Positions 44,523 to 53,574 are shown, counted from the stretch's first letter. The stretch: DNA of 64,000 nt from Betaproteobacteria bacterium Ga0077526 (GCA_001464765.1 LNDV01000034.1:310001-374000); one strand, 5' to 3'. The notes: generated by a model not told the origin, from the letters alone. A program made the numbers and translations.

Positions 44523-44673
44523 GGACCAAGCTCCCTTTGAAAACCGAAGGATAGTGGAAACCACAGCGGAACCGGAAGCCGGCTCCAGGCTCCGGCGCCC
44601 CTATGCGGCACGACATACAGGCCGGGTGGCGCGAAAAGTGCAAGATCCAGGGGTCAAACCGGCCATCGAAGAC

Positions 44674-45945
44674 ATGACCCAGCGCATCGGCAAGTACCAG
44701 CTCAAGCAGGAACTCGGACGGGGAGCCGCGAGCGTGGTGTACCTCGCATACGACGACTTCCTCAATGCCGACCTCGCATTGAAGGTCTATTCCCCGCCTT
44801 CCCAGGACGAGCAGAGTGACCAGGACGTCGCCGCTTCCGTGCAGTTCGTGAGCGAGGCGGCGCTCGCCGGCAAGCTGGTTCACCCGCACATCGTGACGAT
44901 CGTCGATGCCGTGGCCGAGGAGAACCTGCGCTACGTCGCCATGGAATACGTCGCTGGGGGCAGCCTGCTGCGCCATACCCGGAAGGACAACCTGCTGCCC
45001 GTCGACGAAGTCATCGAGATCGCCTTCAAGTGCTGTGGCGCGCTCGAGTTCGCGTCGCGGCTCGGTGTCGTCCATCGCGACATCAAGCCGTCGAACATCC
45101 TGCGCGACACGGATCACGAGGTGAAGGTGGCAGACTTTGGCGCGGCGTTCATTCGCGGCGTGCGCACCAGCGAGACCTTCCGCCTGTCCTCACCGTCCTA
45201 CGGCGCGCCCGAGCAGATCCAGGGGCATCCGCCAAGCGCGCAGAGCGACATGTTCTCCGTGGGCGTGATGCTGTACGAGCTGCTGACCGGTCAGAAACCC
45301 TTCCGCGGCGCGTCGGTGGAGGAAACACTCCATCGCATCCTGTCCGCGAAAGAGGCGCCGCCGTCCACCCTGCGCCCGGAGATGCCGGCCCGCCTCGACG
45401 CCGTCATCGACCGGTTCCTGCAGAAGTGGCCGGCCGACCGTTACGCCAACTGGGCGGAAGCCGCGCTCGACCTCGCCAAGGTCGGACGCATGAGCGTCTA
45501 CAGCCAGTCGATCCCGGACAGCGAAAAGTTCACGTCCCTGCGGGCCTCCCCGCTGCTGGCCGAGTTCGAGGACGCGGAGGTCTGGGAAACGCTCGCCCAC
45601 GGGAAGTGGGCCCGCCTGCCGGCGCAGCATGTTCTCGTGCACGAGGGCGAACCGGGTGACACGCTGCTGCTGGTCGCCAACGGGGGCGCCAAGGTGATGT
45701 CGCAAGGCCGACTCCTCAATGTGCTGAGCGACGGCGACTGCTTCGGCGAGATGGCCTACGTGCAGGGTCCGGGGTCGATCCGCAGTGCCACGGTGCAGAC
45801 CACCACCGACTCCCTCGTCGTGGAGTTCAGCCGCGACACCCTGCAGGGACTTTCGGCCGGCTCGCAGCTGAAGCTCGCCAACGCGCTCCTGAAGATCATG
45901 GCGGAACGTCTCACGCTGTCCAACGCGCGCGTCGCACGGTCCTGA
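44674..45945 (+). CDS. Ser/Thr protein kinase fused to a cyclic-nucleotide-binding-like domain
   Basis: A 423-residue soluble protein. Residues about 8-270 form a Hanks-type kinase: Gly loop GRGAASVV (15-22), Lys37 in LALKVY, HRDIKPSN (134-141) with catalytic Asp136, DFG (154-156), and APE (178-180). Residues about 300-395 form a CNB-like fold with HVLVHEGEPGDTLLLVANGG, FGEM (357-360) and Arg370 in RSATV, the phosphate-cassette region. There is no TM segment. The order is kinase first, the opposite of animal PKG. The start ATG lies directly before the kinase; a Shine-Dalgarno is weak and an earlier GTG is possible. Confidence 0.9.
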   Translation: MTQRIGKYQLKQELGRGAASVVYLAYDDFLNADLALKVYSPPSQDEQSDQDVAASVQFVSEAALAGKLVHPHIVTIVDAVAEENLRYVAMEYVAGGSLLRHTRKDNLLPVDEVIEIAFKCCGALEFASRLGVVHRDIKPSNILRDTDHEVKVADFGAAFIRGVRTSETFRLSSPSYGAPEQIQGHPPSAQSDMFSVGVMLYELLTGQKPFRGASVEETLHRILSAKEAPPSTLRPEMPARLDAVIDRFLQKWPADRYANWAEAALDLAKVGRMSVYSQSIPDSEKFTSLRASPLLAEFEDAEVWETLAHGKWARLPAQHVLVHEGEPGDTLLLVANGGAKVMSQGRLLNVLSDGDCFGEMAYVQGPGSIRSATVQTTTDSLVVEFSRDTLQGLSAGSQLKLANALLKIMAERLTLSNARVARS

Positions 45946-45954
45946 TACGCGGGT

Positions 45955-46684
45955 TCAGTCCGGCGAGCAGTAATGCCGGAAGAAGCCTTCCAGCTTGTCC
46001 GGACAGATCTGGTGGATCGTGGGCCGGCCCGTGGTGGCGCGCCGTCCCGCATGGGTCTTGAGAACGTGGTACATGAGCCGGTCGTCGTTGTACTCGCGGG
46101 TCTCGCGGTACAGATGCGCCGCGGCCACGCCGAACTCCCGCCGGAACATCATGCAGTTGTTGTCGAGCATTTCCTCGGGCACCTGCCGTCCCGGATCGTC
46201 CCCCACTGACTCGAACCGATCGACGCCGATGTAGTCGCCGCCGGGCGCCCACACATGCCGGAGCGTCGATGCCCAGTTGCCCGTGCCGGCGCATTCGAGC
46301 AGCGCCTGCGCGTGATCGGACTCCCAGCGCACATCGTCGTCGGCGAACACCACCCAGGGTGTCGGTGCTGCCATCAGGGCGACGGAGCGCAGGGCCGAGC
46401 CGGGCGCATCGCCGTTCCGGCCGAGCCCCAGGGAAACACCAGCGACCGGCGCGTCGGTCCGTCGTAGCTCTCCGGGGAGGCAGCGCCCTCACTGCGGAAG
46501 TCGTCGATCAGAAGAATATGCAGCAGCCGCGGGCCGACGGTCTGGGCGTCGATGGAGACGATGAGGTCTTCGAGACTGCGCTTGCCGTGGTGGGCGTGAT
46601 GACCGTGATCCAGAAGTCGGACAGATCGATCCTGAGCGGCGCCGACGGCGCGAGGCGCGAACGCCTGCCGAACAGGTCGATCAT
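45955..46684 (-). pseudogene. Glycosyltransferase family 2 gene with two frameshifts
   Basis: Three reading frames carry successive parts of one GT-A-like glycosyltransferase. The first (about 46684-46580) gives MIDLFGRR...DLSDFWITVITPT, the second (about 46585-46430) SLEDLIVSIDAQ...LLIDDFRSEG, and the third (about 46455-45955) GVSLGLGRNGDAPGSALRS, WVVFADDDVRW and the C-terminus ending FFRHYCSPD. The VITPT start, IDDF and the DDD motif are the donor/metal parts of such enzymes. Both changes are -1, as if one base were lost each time. Either the gene is decayed or the assembly has two single-base errors. It follows the leuA stop. Confidence 0.75.
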
Positions 46685-46753
46685 GCCGACGGTGTCGCAA
46701 TCGACAGTGGCGACAGCCCGCGCCGGGAAGGCACGGGCTGTCCGGACGGAAGA

Positions 46754-48292
46754 TCACACCTGCGGGTGCGCACGTTCGAGCTTGGAGTGCAGCTTGTTCA
46801 GCGCGTTGATGTACGCCTTGGCCGAGGCGACCACGATGTCGGTATCGGCGCCGGCGCCGTTCACGATCCGGCCTTCCTTCTTGAGCCGGACGGTGACTTC
46901 GCCCTGGGCATCGGTCCCGCTGGTGATGCTGTTGACCGAGAACAGCTGCAGTTCGGCACCACTGGTCACGATGGTTTCAATGGCGCGGAACGTCGCGTCC
47001 ACCGGGCCGCTGCCTTCGGCTTCGGCCTTGCGCTCGTCGGGGCCGTCCACCATGACGACCTTCGCGGTCGGCGTCTCGCCAGTTTCGGAGTGGATCGCCA
47101 TCGACACCAGCTTGAAGTGCTCACGCTCCTGCGTCACGGCCTCGTCGGAGACGAGCATCTGCAGATCCTCGTCGAAGATCTCGGACTTCTTGTCGGCGAG
47201 ATCCTTGAAGCGCGCGAAAGCCGCGTTGACGGCTTCCTCGCTCTCGAGCTCGATGCCGATCTCCTTCAGACGCTGCTTGAACGCATTGCGCCCCGAGAGC
47301 TTGCCGAGCACGAGCTTGTTGTTGCTCCAGCCCACGTCCTCCGCCCGCATGATCTCGTAGGTCTCGCGGTTCTTGATCACACCATCCTGGTGGATGCCGG
47401 ATTCATGCGCGAAGGCATTGGCCCCGACGATGGCCTTGTTGGGCTGCACCGGGAAACCCGTGATGCCCGACACGAGCTTGGAGGCCGGTACGATCTGCGT
47501 CGCATCGATGCGCGTGTCGCAGGGGAAATAGTCGCGGCGGGTGCGCACGGCCATGACGATCTCCTCCAGTGATGCGTTGCCCGCGCGTTCACCGAGACCG
47601 TTGATCGTGCATTCGATCTGGCGTGCACCGTTCATCACGGCCGAGAGCGAGTTCGCCACGGCGAGACCGAGGTCGTTGTGGCAGTGCACGGACCAGACGA
47701 CCTTGTCGGCATTGGGAATCCGCTCGCGCAGCGTGCGGATCAGCCCGCCGAACTGCTCGGGCATCGTGTAGCCCACGGTGTCCGGGATGTTGATGGTGGT
47801 CGCCCCGGCGGCGATGACCTGCTCGAGGATGCGGCAGAGAAAGTCCGGCTCGGAACGGCCCGCGTCCTCGGGGGAGAACTCGACATCGTCGCGATAGCTC
47901 TTGGCGAGCTTCACGGCCTTCACGGCGGTCTCGATCACCTGCTCCGGCGGCATGCGGAGCTTCTTTTCCATGTGGATGGGCGAGGTCGCGATGAACGTGT
48001 GGATGCGACCGGCCTGGGCGCCCTTCAGAGCCTCGCCGGCACGGCGCACGTCGTTGTCGTTGGCTCTGGCGAGACCGCAGACGATCGACTCCTTGATGGT
48101 GTCGGCCACGGCCTTCACAGCTTCGAAGTCACCGTTGGACGCCGCGGGAAAGCCGGCTTCGATCACGTCGACACGGAGCTTTTCCAGCTGCCGGGCGATC
48201 CGGAGCTTTTCCTCGCGGGTCATGGATGCGCCTGGGCTCTGCTCGCCATCGCGGAGCGTCGTATCGAAAATGATGAGTCGGTCGGTGGTCAT
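46754..48292 (-). CDS. leuA: 2-isopropylmalate synthase
   Basis: A 512-residue enzyme that condenses acetyl-CoA with 2-oxoisovalerate, the first committed step of leucine synthesis. The HMGL-like TIM barrel shows DTTLRDGEQSPG (residues 10-21), the His-x-His metal motif in HCHNDLGLA, and GNASLEEIVMA. The C-terminal regulatory domain follows, ending ...AYINALNKLHSKLE. The full length fits the leucine-feedback form. It is preceded by leuL and a candidate attenuator and lies downstream of the ilv/psd/pssA genes. Confidence 0.97.
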   Translation of the reverse strand: MTTDRLIIFDTTLRDGEQSPGASMTREEKLRIARQLEKLRVDVIEAGFPAASNGDFEAVKAVADTIKESIVCGLARANDNDVRRAGEALKGAQAGRIHTFIATSPIHMEKKLRMPPEQVIETAVKAVKLAKSYRDDVEFSPEDAGRSEPDFLCRILEQVIAAGATTINIPDTVGYTMPEQFGGLIRTLRERIPNADKVVWSVHCHNDLGLAVANSLSAVMNGARQIECTINGLGERAGNASLEEIVMAVRTRRDYFPCDTRIDATQIVPASKLVSGITGFPVQPNKAIVGANAFAHESGIHQDGVIKNRETYEIMRAEDVGWSNNKLVLGKLSGRNAFKQRLKEIGIELESEEAVNAAFARFKDLADKKSEIFDEDLQMLVSDEAVTQEREHFKLVSMAIHSETGETPTAKVVMVDGPDERKAEAEGSGPVDATFRAIETIVTSGAELQLFSVNSITSGTDAQGEVTVRLKKEGRIVNGAGADTDIVVASAKAYINALNKLHSKLERAHPQV

Positions 48293-48350
48293 GGTGCTCT
48301 CCTGGTCGGTCTCACGGCATCGCTGGCCCTGTGGCCGACGGACGCGCGTG

Positions 48351-48371
48351 GAAAACTACGAGGGAACCTCG
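48351..48371 (-). terminator. Candidate leu attenuator hairpin
   Basis: On the minus strand CGAGG-TTC-CCTCG is followed by TAGTTTT. The stem is only five base pairs, so it is a weak terminator by itself. It sits between the leuL stop and leuA, where an attenuator is expected. A competing hairpin CGGAC/GTCCG lies just before it and overlaps its left arm by two bases. Confidence 0.45.
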
Positions 48372-48424
48372 GACCGGTCAAGTCCGCAGGCTCGGATTCG
48401 GGTACAACTCGGGAGTGGGGGGGT

Positions 48425-48520
48425 TTAGTGTGCGCTTGCGCGCAGCAGCAGCAGCCCGGCCAGCAGGAGGCTGGCAGAGGGGAGGAGCCGGACTTGCCGG
48501 AGTTGGGCTGCGGAATTCAT
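48425..48520 (-). CDS. leuL: Leucine-rich leader peptide upstream of leuA
   Basis: A 31-residue peptide starting MNSAAQLRQVR with ten Leu in total, including runs of three and four in SLLLAGLLLLR, coded mostly by CTG and CTC. It ends in TAA 132 bases before leuA. Such a peptide is the classic sensor of charged tRNA-Leu in transcription attenuation of leucine genes. No Shine-Dalgarno is present. The -10 element ends seven bases before its ATG, so it may be translated from a leaderless mRNA (inference). Confidence 0.75.
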   Translation of the reverse strand: MNSAAQLRQVRLLPSASLLLAGLLLLRASAH

Positions 48521-48522
48521 GG

Positions 48523-48555
48523 TCCGAATATATTCGGATCGTCCGTCGCAGGCAA
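48523..48555 (-). promoter_or_regulatory. Probable sigma-70 promoter of leuL-leuA with overlapping palindrome
   Basis: Read on the minus strand, TTGCCT (48550-48555) and TATATT (48527-48532) are separated by 17 bases. The -10 lies within the 16-base perfect palindrome TCCGAATATATTCGGA (48523-48538), which could also bind a dimeric regulator. Distance to the leuL ATG leaves room for only about six bases after the -10. Confidence 0.6.
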
Positions 48556-48588
48556 CCCCTGCCGAAATCAAGGGTTGCGGCAGCGCGT

Positions 48589-49383
48589 TCATTCGCCGGG
48601 GCCGGGGGAATCCGACGGCGGGGCGGGAGGCGACGGGCGCACCACGCTGACCAGCCACATCACATAGCCTGAAGCCGCATACATCGCCGCGATCGTGAAG
48701 AGCATCTCCGGCAGATTGTCGGACAGCAGGAAGACGAGCATCACGCCCAGGGCGACCAGCACGATCTGCCAGAACGGCACCGCCTTGCGGATATTGATGT
48801 CCTTGCCGCTGTAGTACTTCACGTTGCTCACCATGGTGAAAGCGGCGACCACCGTGATGGCCGCGGCATACAGGGCGACATCGGGACCGGGGTACTGGAA
48901 GGTGACCATGGCCCAGACGAATCCGGCCACGAGCGCCGCGGCCGCCGGGCTGGGCAGGCCCTGGAAGTACCGCTTGTCCACGGTACCGATGTTCGTGTTG
49001 AAGCGGGCGAGCCGCAGCGCCGCACAGGCGCAGTAGGCGAAGGCGCAGACCCAGCCGTACTTGCCGAGGACCCGCAGGGACCATTCGTAGGTGACGAGCG
49101 CGGGCGCCGCCCCGAAGGCCACCATGTCGGAGAGGGAGTCGAACTCGGCGCCGAACGCGCTCTGCGTGCGGGTGAGCCGGGCCACCCGGCCGTCCAGCCC
49201 GTCGAAAACCATGGCAACGAAGATTGCCGCGGCAGCGGCGCCGAAGCGACCGTTCATCGCCTGGACAATGGCATAGAAGCCGGCGAACAGCGCGGCAGTG
49301 GTGATGGCATTGGGCAGCCAGAAGATGCCCGGGCGGAACTTGCGTCGGGCGAGCCAGCGCCCTCGAGCACTACGGTCTTCCAT
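48589..49383 (-). CDS. pssA: CDP-diacylglycerol-serine O-phosphatidyltransferase
   Basis: A protein of about 264 residues with about eight membrane segments. The CDP-alcohol phosphotransferase motif is DGLDGRVARLTRTQSAFGAEFDSLSD, residues about 62-88. It makes phosphatidylserine from CDP-diacylglycerol and serine at the inner membrane. The neighbour psd converts the product to phosphatidylethanolamine. ATG at 49383 gives the usual start. An ATG eleven codons upstream is less likely. It is the last gene before leuL. Confidence 0.93.
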   Translation of the reverse strand: MEDRSARGRWLARRKFRPGIFWLPNAITTAALFAGFYAIVQAMNGRFGAAAAAIFVAMVFDGLDGRVARLTRTQSAFGAEFDSLSDMVAFGAAPALVTYEWSLRVLGKYGWVCAFAYCACAALRLARFNTNIGTVDKRYFQGLPSPAAAALVAGFVWAMVTFQYPGPDVALYAAAITVVAAFTMVSNVKYYSGKDINIRKAVPFWQIVLVALGVMLVFLLSDNLPEMLFTIAAMYAASGYVMWLVSVVRPSPPAPPSDSPGPGE

Positions 49384-49473
49384 CGCGGACAGCCCCAGAG
49401 GACAGCGGAGGAACAACCCCGGAAGCGCCTGCCCCGCGCGGGGCCGGAGAAACCTGCCTGCGCAGTGGCACGC

Positions 49474-50121
49474 TCAGGGCAACTCTGCCACGACCGTGGC
49501 CGATGCGTAAACCTTGTCGCCCACCTGCGCGATGGGACGGGCGTCCAGGGGCAGATAGAGGTCGACCCGGGAGCCGAAGCGGATGAATCCGTACCGCTGC
49601 CCGCGGGCGAGACGGTCGCCCTGCTTCACATAGCAGAGGATACGCCGGGCGATGAGCCCTGCCACCTGCACGCAGGTGATGTCCTGTCCGGCGGTGGTCC
49701 TCAAATGGAGGGCGTTGCGTTCGTTCTCGACAGAGGCCTTGTCGAGCGCGGCATTGACGAAACTGCCGGCGTTGTACCAGGTCGCCAGAATCTCGCCGTC
49801 CACCGGGCTGCGGTTCGAATGCACGTTGAATACGTTCATGAAGACGCTGATCTTCAGCGCCTCCCGCCCCAGGTACGGGTCGCGCGCCTTGCCGACCACC
49901 ACCACGCGGCCGTCCGCGGGAGACAGCACCGCGTTGGCTCCCTGCGGAATGGGCCTCGGCGGATCGCGGAAGAACTGGAGAACGAAGACGGCGATCACCC
50001 AGAACGGCAGCGACCACCAGCCGCCGATCCAGGAGACCAGCAGCGCAACGGCGACCGCGATCGCCAGGAAGGGCCAGCCTTCCTTGGCGATCAGCGGGTG
50101 GGGATAGGGGGCGGAGGCCAT
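49474..50121 (-). CDS. psd: Phosphatidylserine decarboxylase, short (PSD-A) form
   Basis: A 215-residue proenzyme with an N-terminal membrane hairpin (about 17-50) and the catalytic part LSPADGRVV and VFMNVFNVHSNRSPVDG. The self-cleavage site is Gly183-Ser184 in FGSRVDLYLP, which generates the pyruvoyl group. It is the short form found with pssA in many betaproteobacteria. It forms phosphatidylethanolamine. Confidence 0.94.
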   Translation of the reverse strand: MASAPYPHPLIAKEGWPFLAIAVAVALLVSWIGGWWSLPFWVIAVFVLQFFRDPPRPIPQGANAVLSPADGRVVVVGKARDPYLGREALKISVFMNVFNVHSNRSPVDGEILATWYNAGSFVNAALDKASVENERNALHLRTTAGQDITCVQVAGLIARRILCYVKQGDRLARGQRYGFIRFGSRVDLYLPLDARPIAQVGDKVYASATVVAELP

Positions 50122-50172
50122 GACTGCCGGCGCCTCAGCCGGCGATCCCCGGCACCCTCGTCGGGCCGGTCA

Positions 50173-51189
50173 TCAGTTCTTGGACGTGTCGACCAGACGG
50201 TTCTTCTTGATCCAGGGCATCATGTCGCGAAGCTTCGCACCGACCGTTTCGATCTGGTGTTCGCGACCGATGCGGCGCATGGCGTTCAGCTTGGTGGCGC
50301 CGGTCTGGTTCTCGAGCAGGAATTCCTGGGCGTACTGGCCCGTCTGGATTTCCTTGAGGATGCGGCGCATCTCGGCCTTCGTCTCGTCGGTGATGATGCG
50401 CGGACCGCGCGTGAAGTCACCGTACTCGGCGTTGTTCGAGATGGAGTAGCGCATGTTCGCGATGCCGCCCTCGTAGATGAGGTCGACGATCAGCTTCAGC
50501 TCGTGCAGGCACTCGAAGTACGCCATCTCGGGGGCGTAGCCCGCCTCGACCAGCACTTCGAAACCGGCCTGGATCAGAGCAGTCGTGCCGCCGCAGAGCA
50601 CCACCTGTTCGCCGAAGAGGTCGGTCTCGGTCTCTTCGCGGAAGTTGGTCTCGATGACGCCGGCCTTGCCGCCGCCGATGGCCGCCGCGTACGACAGCGC
50701 GAGATCACGGGCCTTCTTGGTGGAGTCCTGCGCGACGGCGATCAGGCACGGGGTGCCGCCGCCCTGCACGTAGGTGCCGCGCACGGTGTGGCCGGGGGCC
50801 TTGGGCGCCACCATGACCACGTCGATGTCGGTACGGGGCACGACCTGGCCGTAGTGAATGTTGAAGCCGTGGGCGAAGGCCAGCGTGGCCCCCTTCTTGA
50901 TGTTGGGCTCGACGTCCTCGCGGTACACCTTGGCGATGTGCTCGTCCGGCAGAAGCATCATGACGAAGTCAGCGCCCTTCACGGCATCCGCCACTTCCTT
51001 GACGGCGAGGCCCGCCTTCTTCGCCTTGTCCCAGGAGCTGCCACCCTTGCGCAGACCGACCGTCACCTTGACGCCGGACTCGTGCAGGTTGAGCGAGTGG
51101 GCATGGCCCTGCGAGCCATAGCCGAGAATCGTGACCTTCTTGCCCTTGATGAGCGAAAGATCCGCGTCCTTGTCGTAGTAGACCTTCAT
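50173..51189 (-). CDS. ilvC: Ketol-acid reductoisomerase (class I)
   Basis: A 338-residue class I enzyme of valine/isoleucine synthesis. It has the NADPH motif ILGYGSQGHAHSLNL (residues 21-35) and a C-terminal knotted domain with the metal-binding DLFGEQVVLCGG and later Glu residues. It converts acetolactate to dihydroxyisovalerate. It lies 32 bases after ilvH and is followed by psd. Confidence 0.97.
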   Translation of the reverse strand: MKVYYDKDADLSLIKGKKVTILGYGSQGHAHSLNLHESGVKVTVGLRKGGSSWDKAKKAGLAVKEVADAVKGADFVMMLLPDEHIAKVYREDVEPNIKKGATLAFAHGFNIHYGQVVPRTDIDVVMVAPKAPGHTVRGTYVQGGGTPCLIAVAQDSTKKARDLALSYAAAIGGGKAGVIETNFREETETDLFGEQVVLCGGTTALIQAGFEVLVEAGYAPEMAYFECLHELKLIVDLIYEGGIANMRYSISNNAEYGDFTRGPRIITDETKAEMRRILKEIQTGQYAQEFLLENQTGATKLNAMRRIGREHQIETVGAKLRDMMPWIKKNRLVDTSKN

Positions 51190-51221
51190 GACAGCTCCCT
51201 ATATGCGTACCGGTGGTCCGG

Positions 51222-51713
51222 TCAGATTTTCAGAATGCGTTCGCCGCGGCCGATGCCCGAGGCCCCCGTGCGGACCGTTTCGAGCACGGCACCGTCCTCC
51301 AGCGCATCGAGGAAGGCATCGAGCTTCTGGCAGGTTCCGGTCAGCTCGATGGTGAAGCTCTTGTCGGTCACGTCGATGATGCGGCCGCGGAAGATGTCGG
51401 CCATGCGCTTCATTTCCTCGCGGTCCTTGCCGGAGGCACGTACCTTCACGAGCATCAGTTCGCGCTCGATGTGCTCGCCCTCGGACAGGTCCACCACCTT
51501 GACGACATCCACCAGCTTGTTCAGCTGCTTGGTGATCTGCTCGATCACGTCGTCGGAGCCGGAGGTGACGATGGTCATGCGCGAGAGCGTGGGGTCCTCG
51601 GTAGGCGCGACCGTCAGCGACTCGATGTTGTAGCCGCGTGCCGAGAACAGCCCGGCCACACGCGACAGGGCGCCCGCTTCGTTCTCGAGCAGAAGGGAAA
51701 TGATGTGTTTCAT
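51222..51713 (-). CDS. ilvH: Acetolactate synthase small (regulatory) subunit
   Basis: A 163-residue subunit with the N-terminal ACT domain (MKHIISLLLENEAGALSRVAGLFSARGYN) and a C-terminal half for binding the large subunit. It confers valine sensitivity. ATG at 51713 matches known starts. A GTG four codons upstream (51725) has a better-placed AGG and is the alternative. Confidence 0.95.
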   Translation of the reverse strand: MKHIISLLLENEAGALSRVAGLFSARGYNIESLTVAPTEDPTLSRMTIVTSGSDDVIEQITKQLNKLVDVVKVVDLSEGEHIERELMLVKVRASGKDREEMKRMADIFRGRIIDVTDKSFTIELTGTCQKLDAFLDALEDGAVLETVRTGASGIGRGERILKI

Positions 51714-51772
51714 TGTTGTATCCACAGGAACCTGGTCCCCCGAGGGCCCGGCAGCGCCGGACCCGTCCGGCC

Positions 51773-53470
51773 CTAGACGAGAATCATCTCGGACAGCCCC
51801 TTGCCGCCCGGGACCATCGGGAACACGTTCTCCGTCTGGTCGGTCACGAAGTCGAGGAACACGAGGTCGTTCTTGCGGGAGAACGCTTCCCGCAGCGCGC
51901 CTTCCACGTCACCGGGCTTTTCGACCCGGATCCCCACGTGACCGTAGCTCTCCGCGAGCTTCACGAAATCGGGCAGGGCGTCCATATAGGACTCCGCATA
52001 GCGGTTGCCGTGGAAGAACTCCTGCCACTGGCGGACCATGCCCATGTACCGGTTGTTGAGGTTCACGATCTTGATCGGCGCACGGTACTGCTTGCAGGTC
52101 GAGAGCTCCTGGATACACATCTGGATCGAAGCCTCGCCGGTAACGCAGGCGACCGTGGCATCCGGATGCGCGAGCCAGGCACCGAGGGCGGCCGGCAGAC
52201 CGAAGCCCATGGTCCCCAGGCCACCGGAGTTGATCCACCGGCGCGGCTTGTCGAACTTGTAGAACTGGGCGGCCCACATCTGGTGCTGACCGACGTCGGA
52301 CGTGACGTAGGCGTCACCGCCGGTGATCTCGTAGAGCTTCTCGACCACCATCTGCGGCTTGATGATGGAGGAAGTGCGGTCGTACTTGAGGCAGTCGCGG
52401 GCGCGCCACAGTTCGATCTGTGTCCACCAGGCCTTCAGTGCCGCCGCGTCGGGCTTCTGGCCGAGCGACGGAAGCTGGCGGCTCATCTCGGTGAGCACGT
52501 CCTTCACGTCGCCCACGATCGGCACGTCCACGCGGACGCGCTTGGAGATGGAGGACGGGTCCACATCGACGTGGATGATCTTCCGGTCTTCCTGGAAGAA
52601 GTGCTTGGGGTTGCCGATCACGCGGTCGTCGAAGCGAGCACCGACGGCGAGCAGCACGTCGCAGTGCTGCATGGCCATGTTGGCTTCGTACGTGCCGTGC
52701 ATCCCGAGCATGCCCATGAACAGCGGGTCGTTGGCGGGGTAGCCGCCGAGGCCCATCAGCGTGTTCGTGCAGGGATACCCCAACTCGCGGACGAAACGGG
52801 TGAGTTCATCCGAGGCCGACCCGAGCACCACGCCACCGCCTGTGTAGATCATGGGGCGCTTGGCTTCCATGAGCAGGGCGAGGGCCTTGCGGATCTGCCC
52901 GGAATGTCCCTTGACCACCGGGTTGTAGGAGCGCAGGGAGACCGATTCGGGGTACGAGTACTCGCAACGGGCGACGGTCACATCCTTGGGGATGTCCACC
53001 AGCACCGGCCCGGGTCGCCCCGTGGTCGCGATGTAGAAGGCCTTCTTGATGGTGGTCGCGAGATCGCGGATGTCCTTCACGAGGAAGTTGTGCTTGACGC
53101 AGGGGCGCGTGATGCCGACCGTATCGACTTCCTGGAAGGCATCCTGGCCGATGGCGTGGGTCGGCACCTGGCCGCTCACGATCACCATCGGGATGGAGTC
53201 CATGTAGGCCGTGGCGATGCCGGTGACCGCGTTGGTCACACCGGGCCCGGAGGTCACGAGGACCACGCCCGGCTTCTCGCACGCGCGGGCATAGCCGTCC
53301 GCCGCGTGCACCGCCGCCTGTTCGTGACGGACGAGAATGTGCTTCACCCGGTCCTGCTTGAAGATCTCGTCGTAGATGTGCAGCACCGCCCCGCCGGGGT
53401 AGCCGAAGAGGTACTCGACCCCTTCGTCGGCAAGACATCGCACCGTGATTTCCGCGCCCGTCAGTTCCAT
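51773..53470 (-). CDS. ilvI: Acetolactate synthase large subunit
   Basis: A 565-residue ThDP enzyme that makes acetolactate and acetohydroxybutyrate. The catalytic Glu lies in VRHEQAAVHAADGYAR (residues about 47-62), the FAD-binding middle domain is present, and the ThDP/Mg motif reads GEASIQMCIQELST...NLNN, where E. coli has GDGSIQMNIQEL. The Glu and Cys forms are, to my recollection, common in betaproteobacteria. ATG at 53470 is the family start. First gene of the ilv cluster. Confidence 0.96.
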   Translation of the reverse strand: MELTGAEITVRCLADEGVEYLFGYPGGAVLHIYDEIFKQDRVKHILVRHEQAAVHAADGYARACEKPGVVLVTSGPGVTNAVTGIATAYMDSIPMVIVSGQVPTHAIGQDAFQEVDTVGITRPCVKHNFLVKDIRDLATTIKKAFYIATTGRPGPVLVDIPKDVTVARCEYSYPESVSLRSYNPVVKGHSGQIRKALALLMEAKRPMIYTGGGVVLGSASDELTRFVRELGYPCTNTLMGLGGYPANDPLFMGMLGMHGTYEANMAMQHCDVLLAVGARFDDRVIGNPKHFFQEDRKIIHVDVDPSSISKRVRVDVPIVGDVKDVLTEMSRQLPSLGQKPDAAALKAWWTQIELWRARDCLKYDRTSSIIKPQMVVEKLYEITGGDAYVTSDVGQHQMWAAQFYKFDKPRRWINSGGLGTMGFGLPAALGAWLAHPDATVACVTGEASIQMCIQELSTCKQYRAPIKIVNLNNRYMGMVRQWQEFFHGNRYAESYMDALPDFVKLAESYGHVGIRVEKPGDVEGALREAFSRKNDLVFLDFVTDQTENVFPMVPGGKGLSEMILV

Positions 53471-53525
53471 CGTCGTTCCGGCGCAGTATTCCTGCCCCGG
53501 CTTTCTGCAAAAAAGGGAACCGCGG

Positions 53526-53554
53526 AAGATACCGGCAAGGGGTGCGCCGGTCAA
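53526..53554 (-). promoter_or_regulatory. Probable sigma-70 promoter of the ilvIHC cluster
   Basis: Read on the minus strand, TTGACC (53549-53554) and TATCTT (53526-53531) are 17 bases apart. The expected start would give a leader of about 50 bases before ilvI. I saw no leader peptide in that short region. Confidence 0.6.
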
Positions 53555-53574
53555 ATAAGGAAGAGCGAGAAAGT

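Noticed and set aside
52130..52175. IlvI motif GEASIQMCIQEL instead of GDGSIQMNIQEL as a sign of inactivation
   Set aside because: The Glu still can bind the metal and I recall similar motifs in betaproteobacterial enzymes. All other parts are intact.
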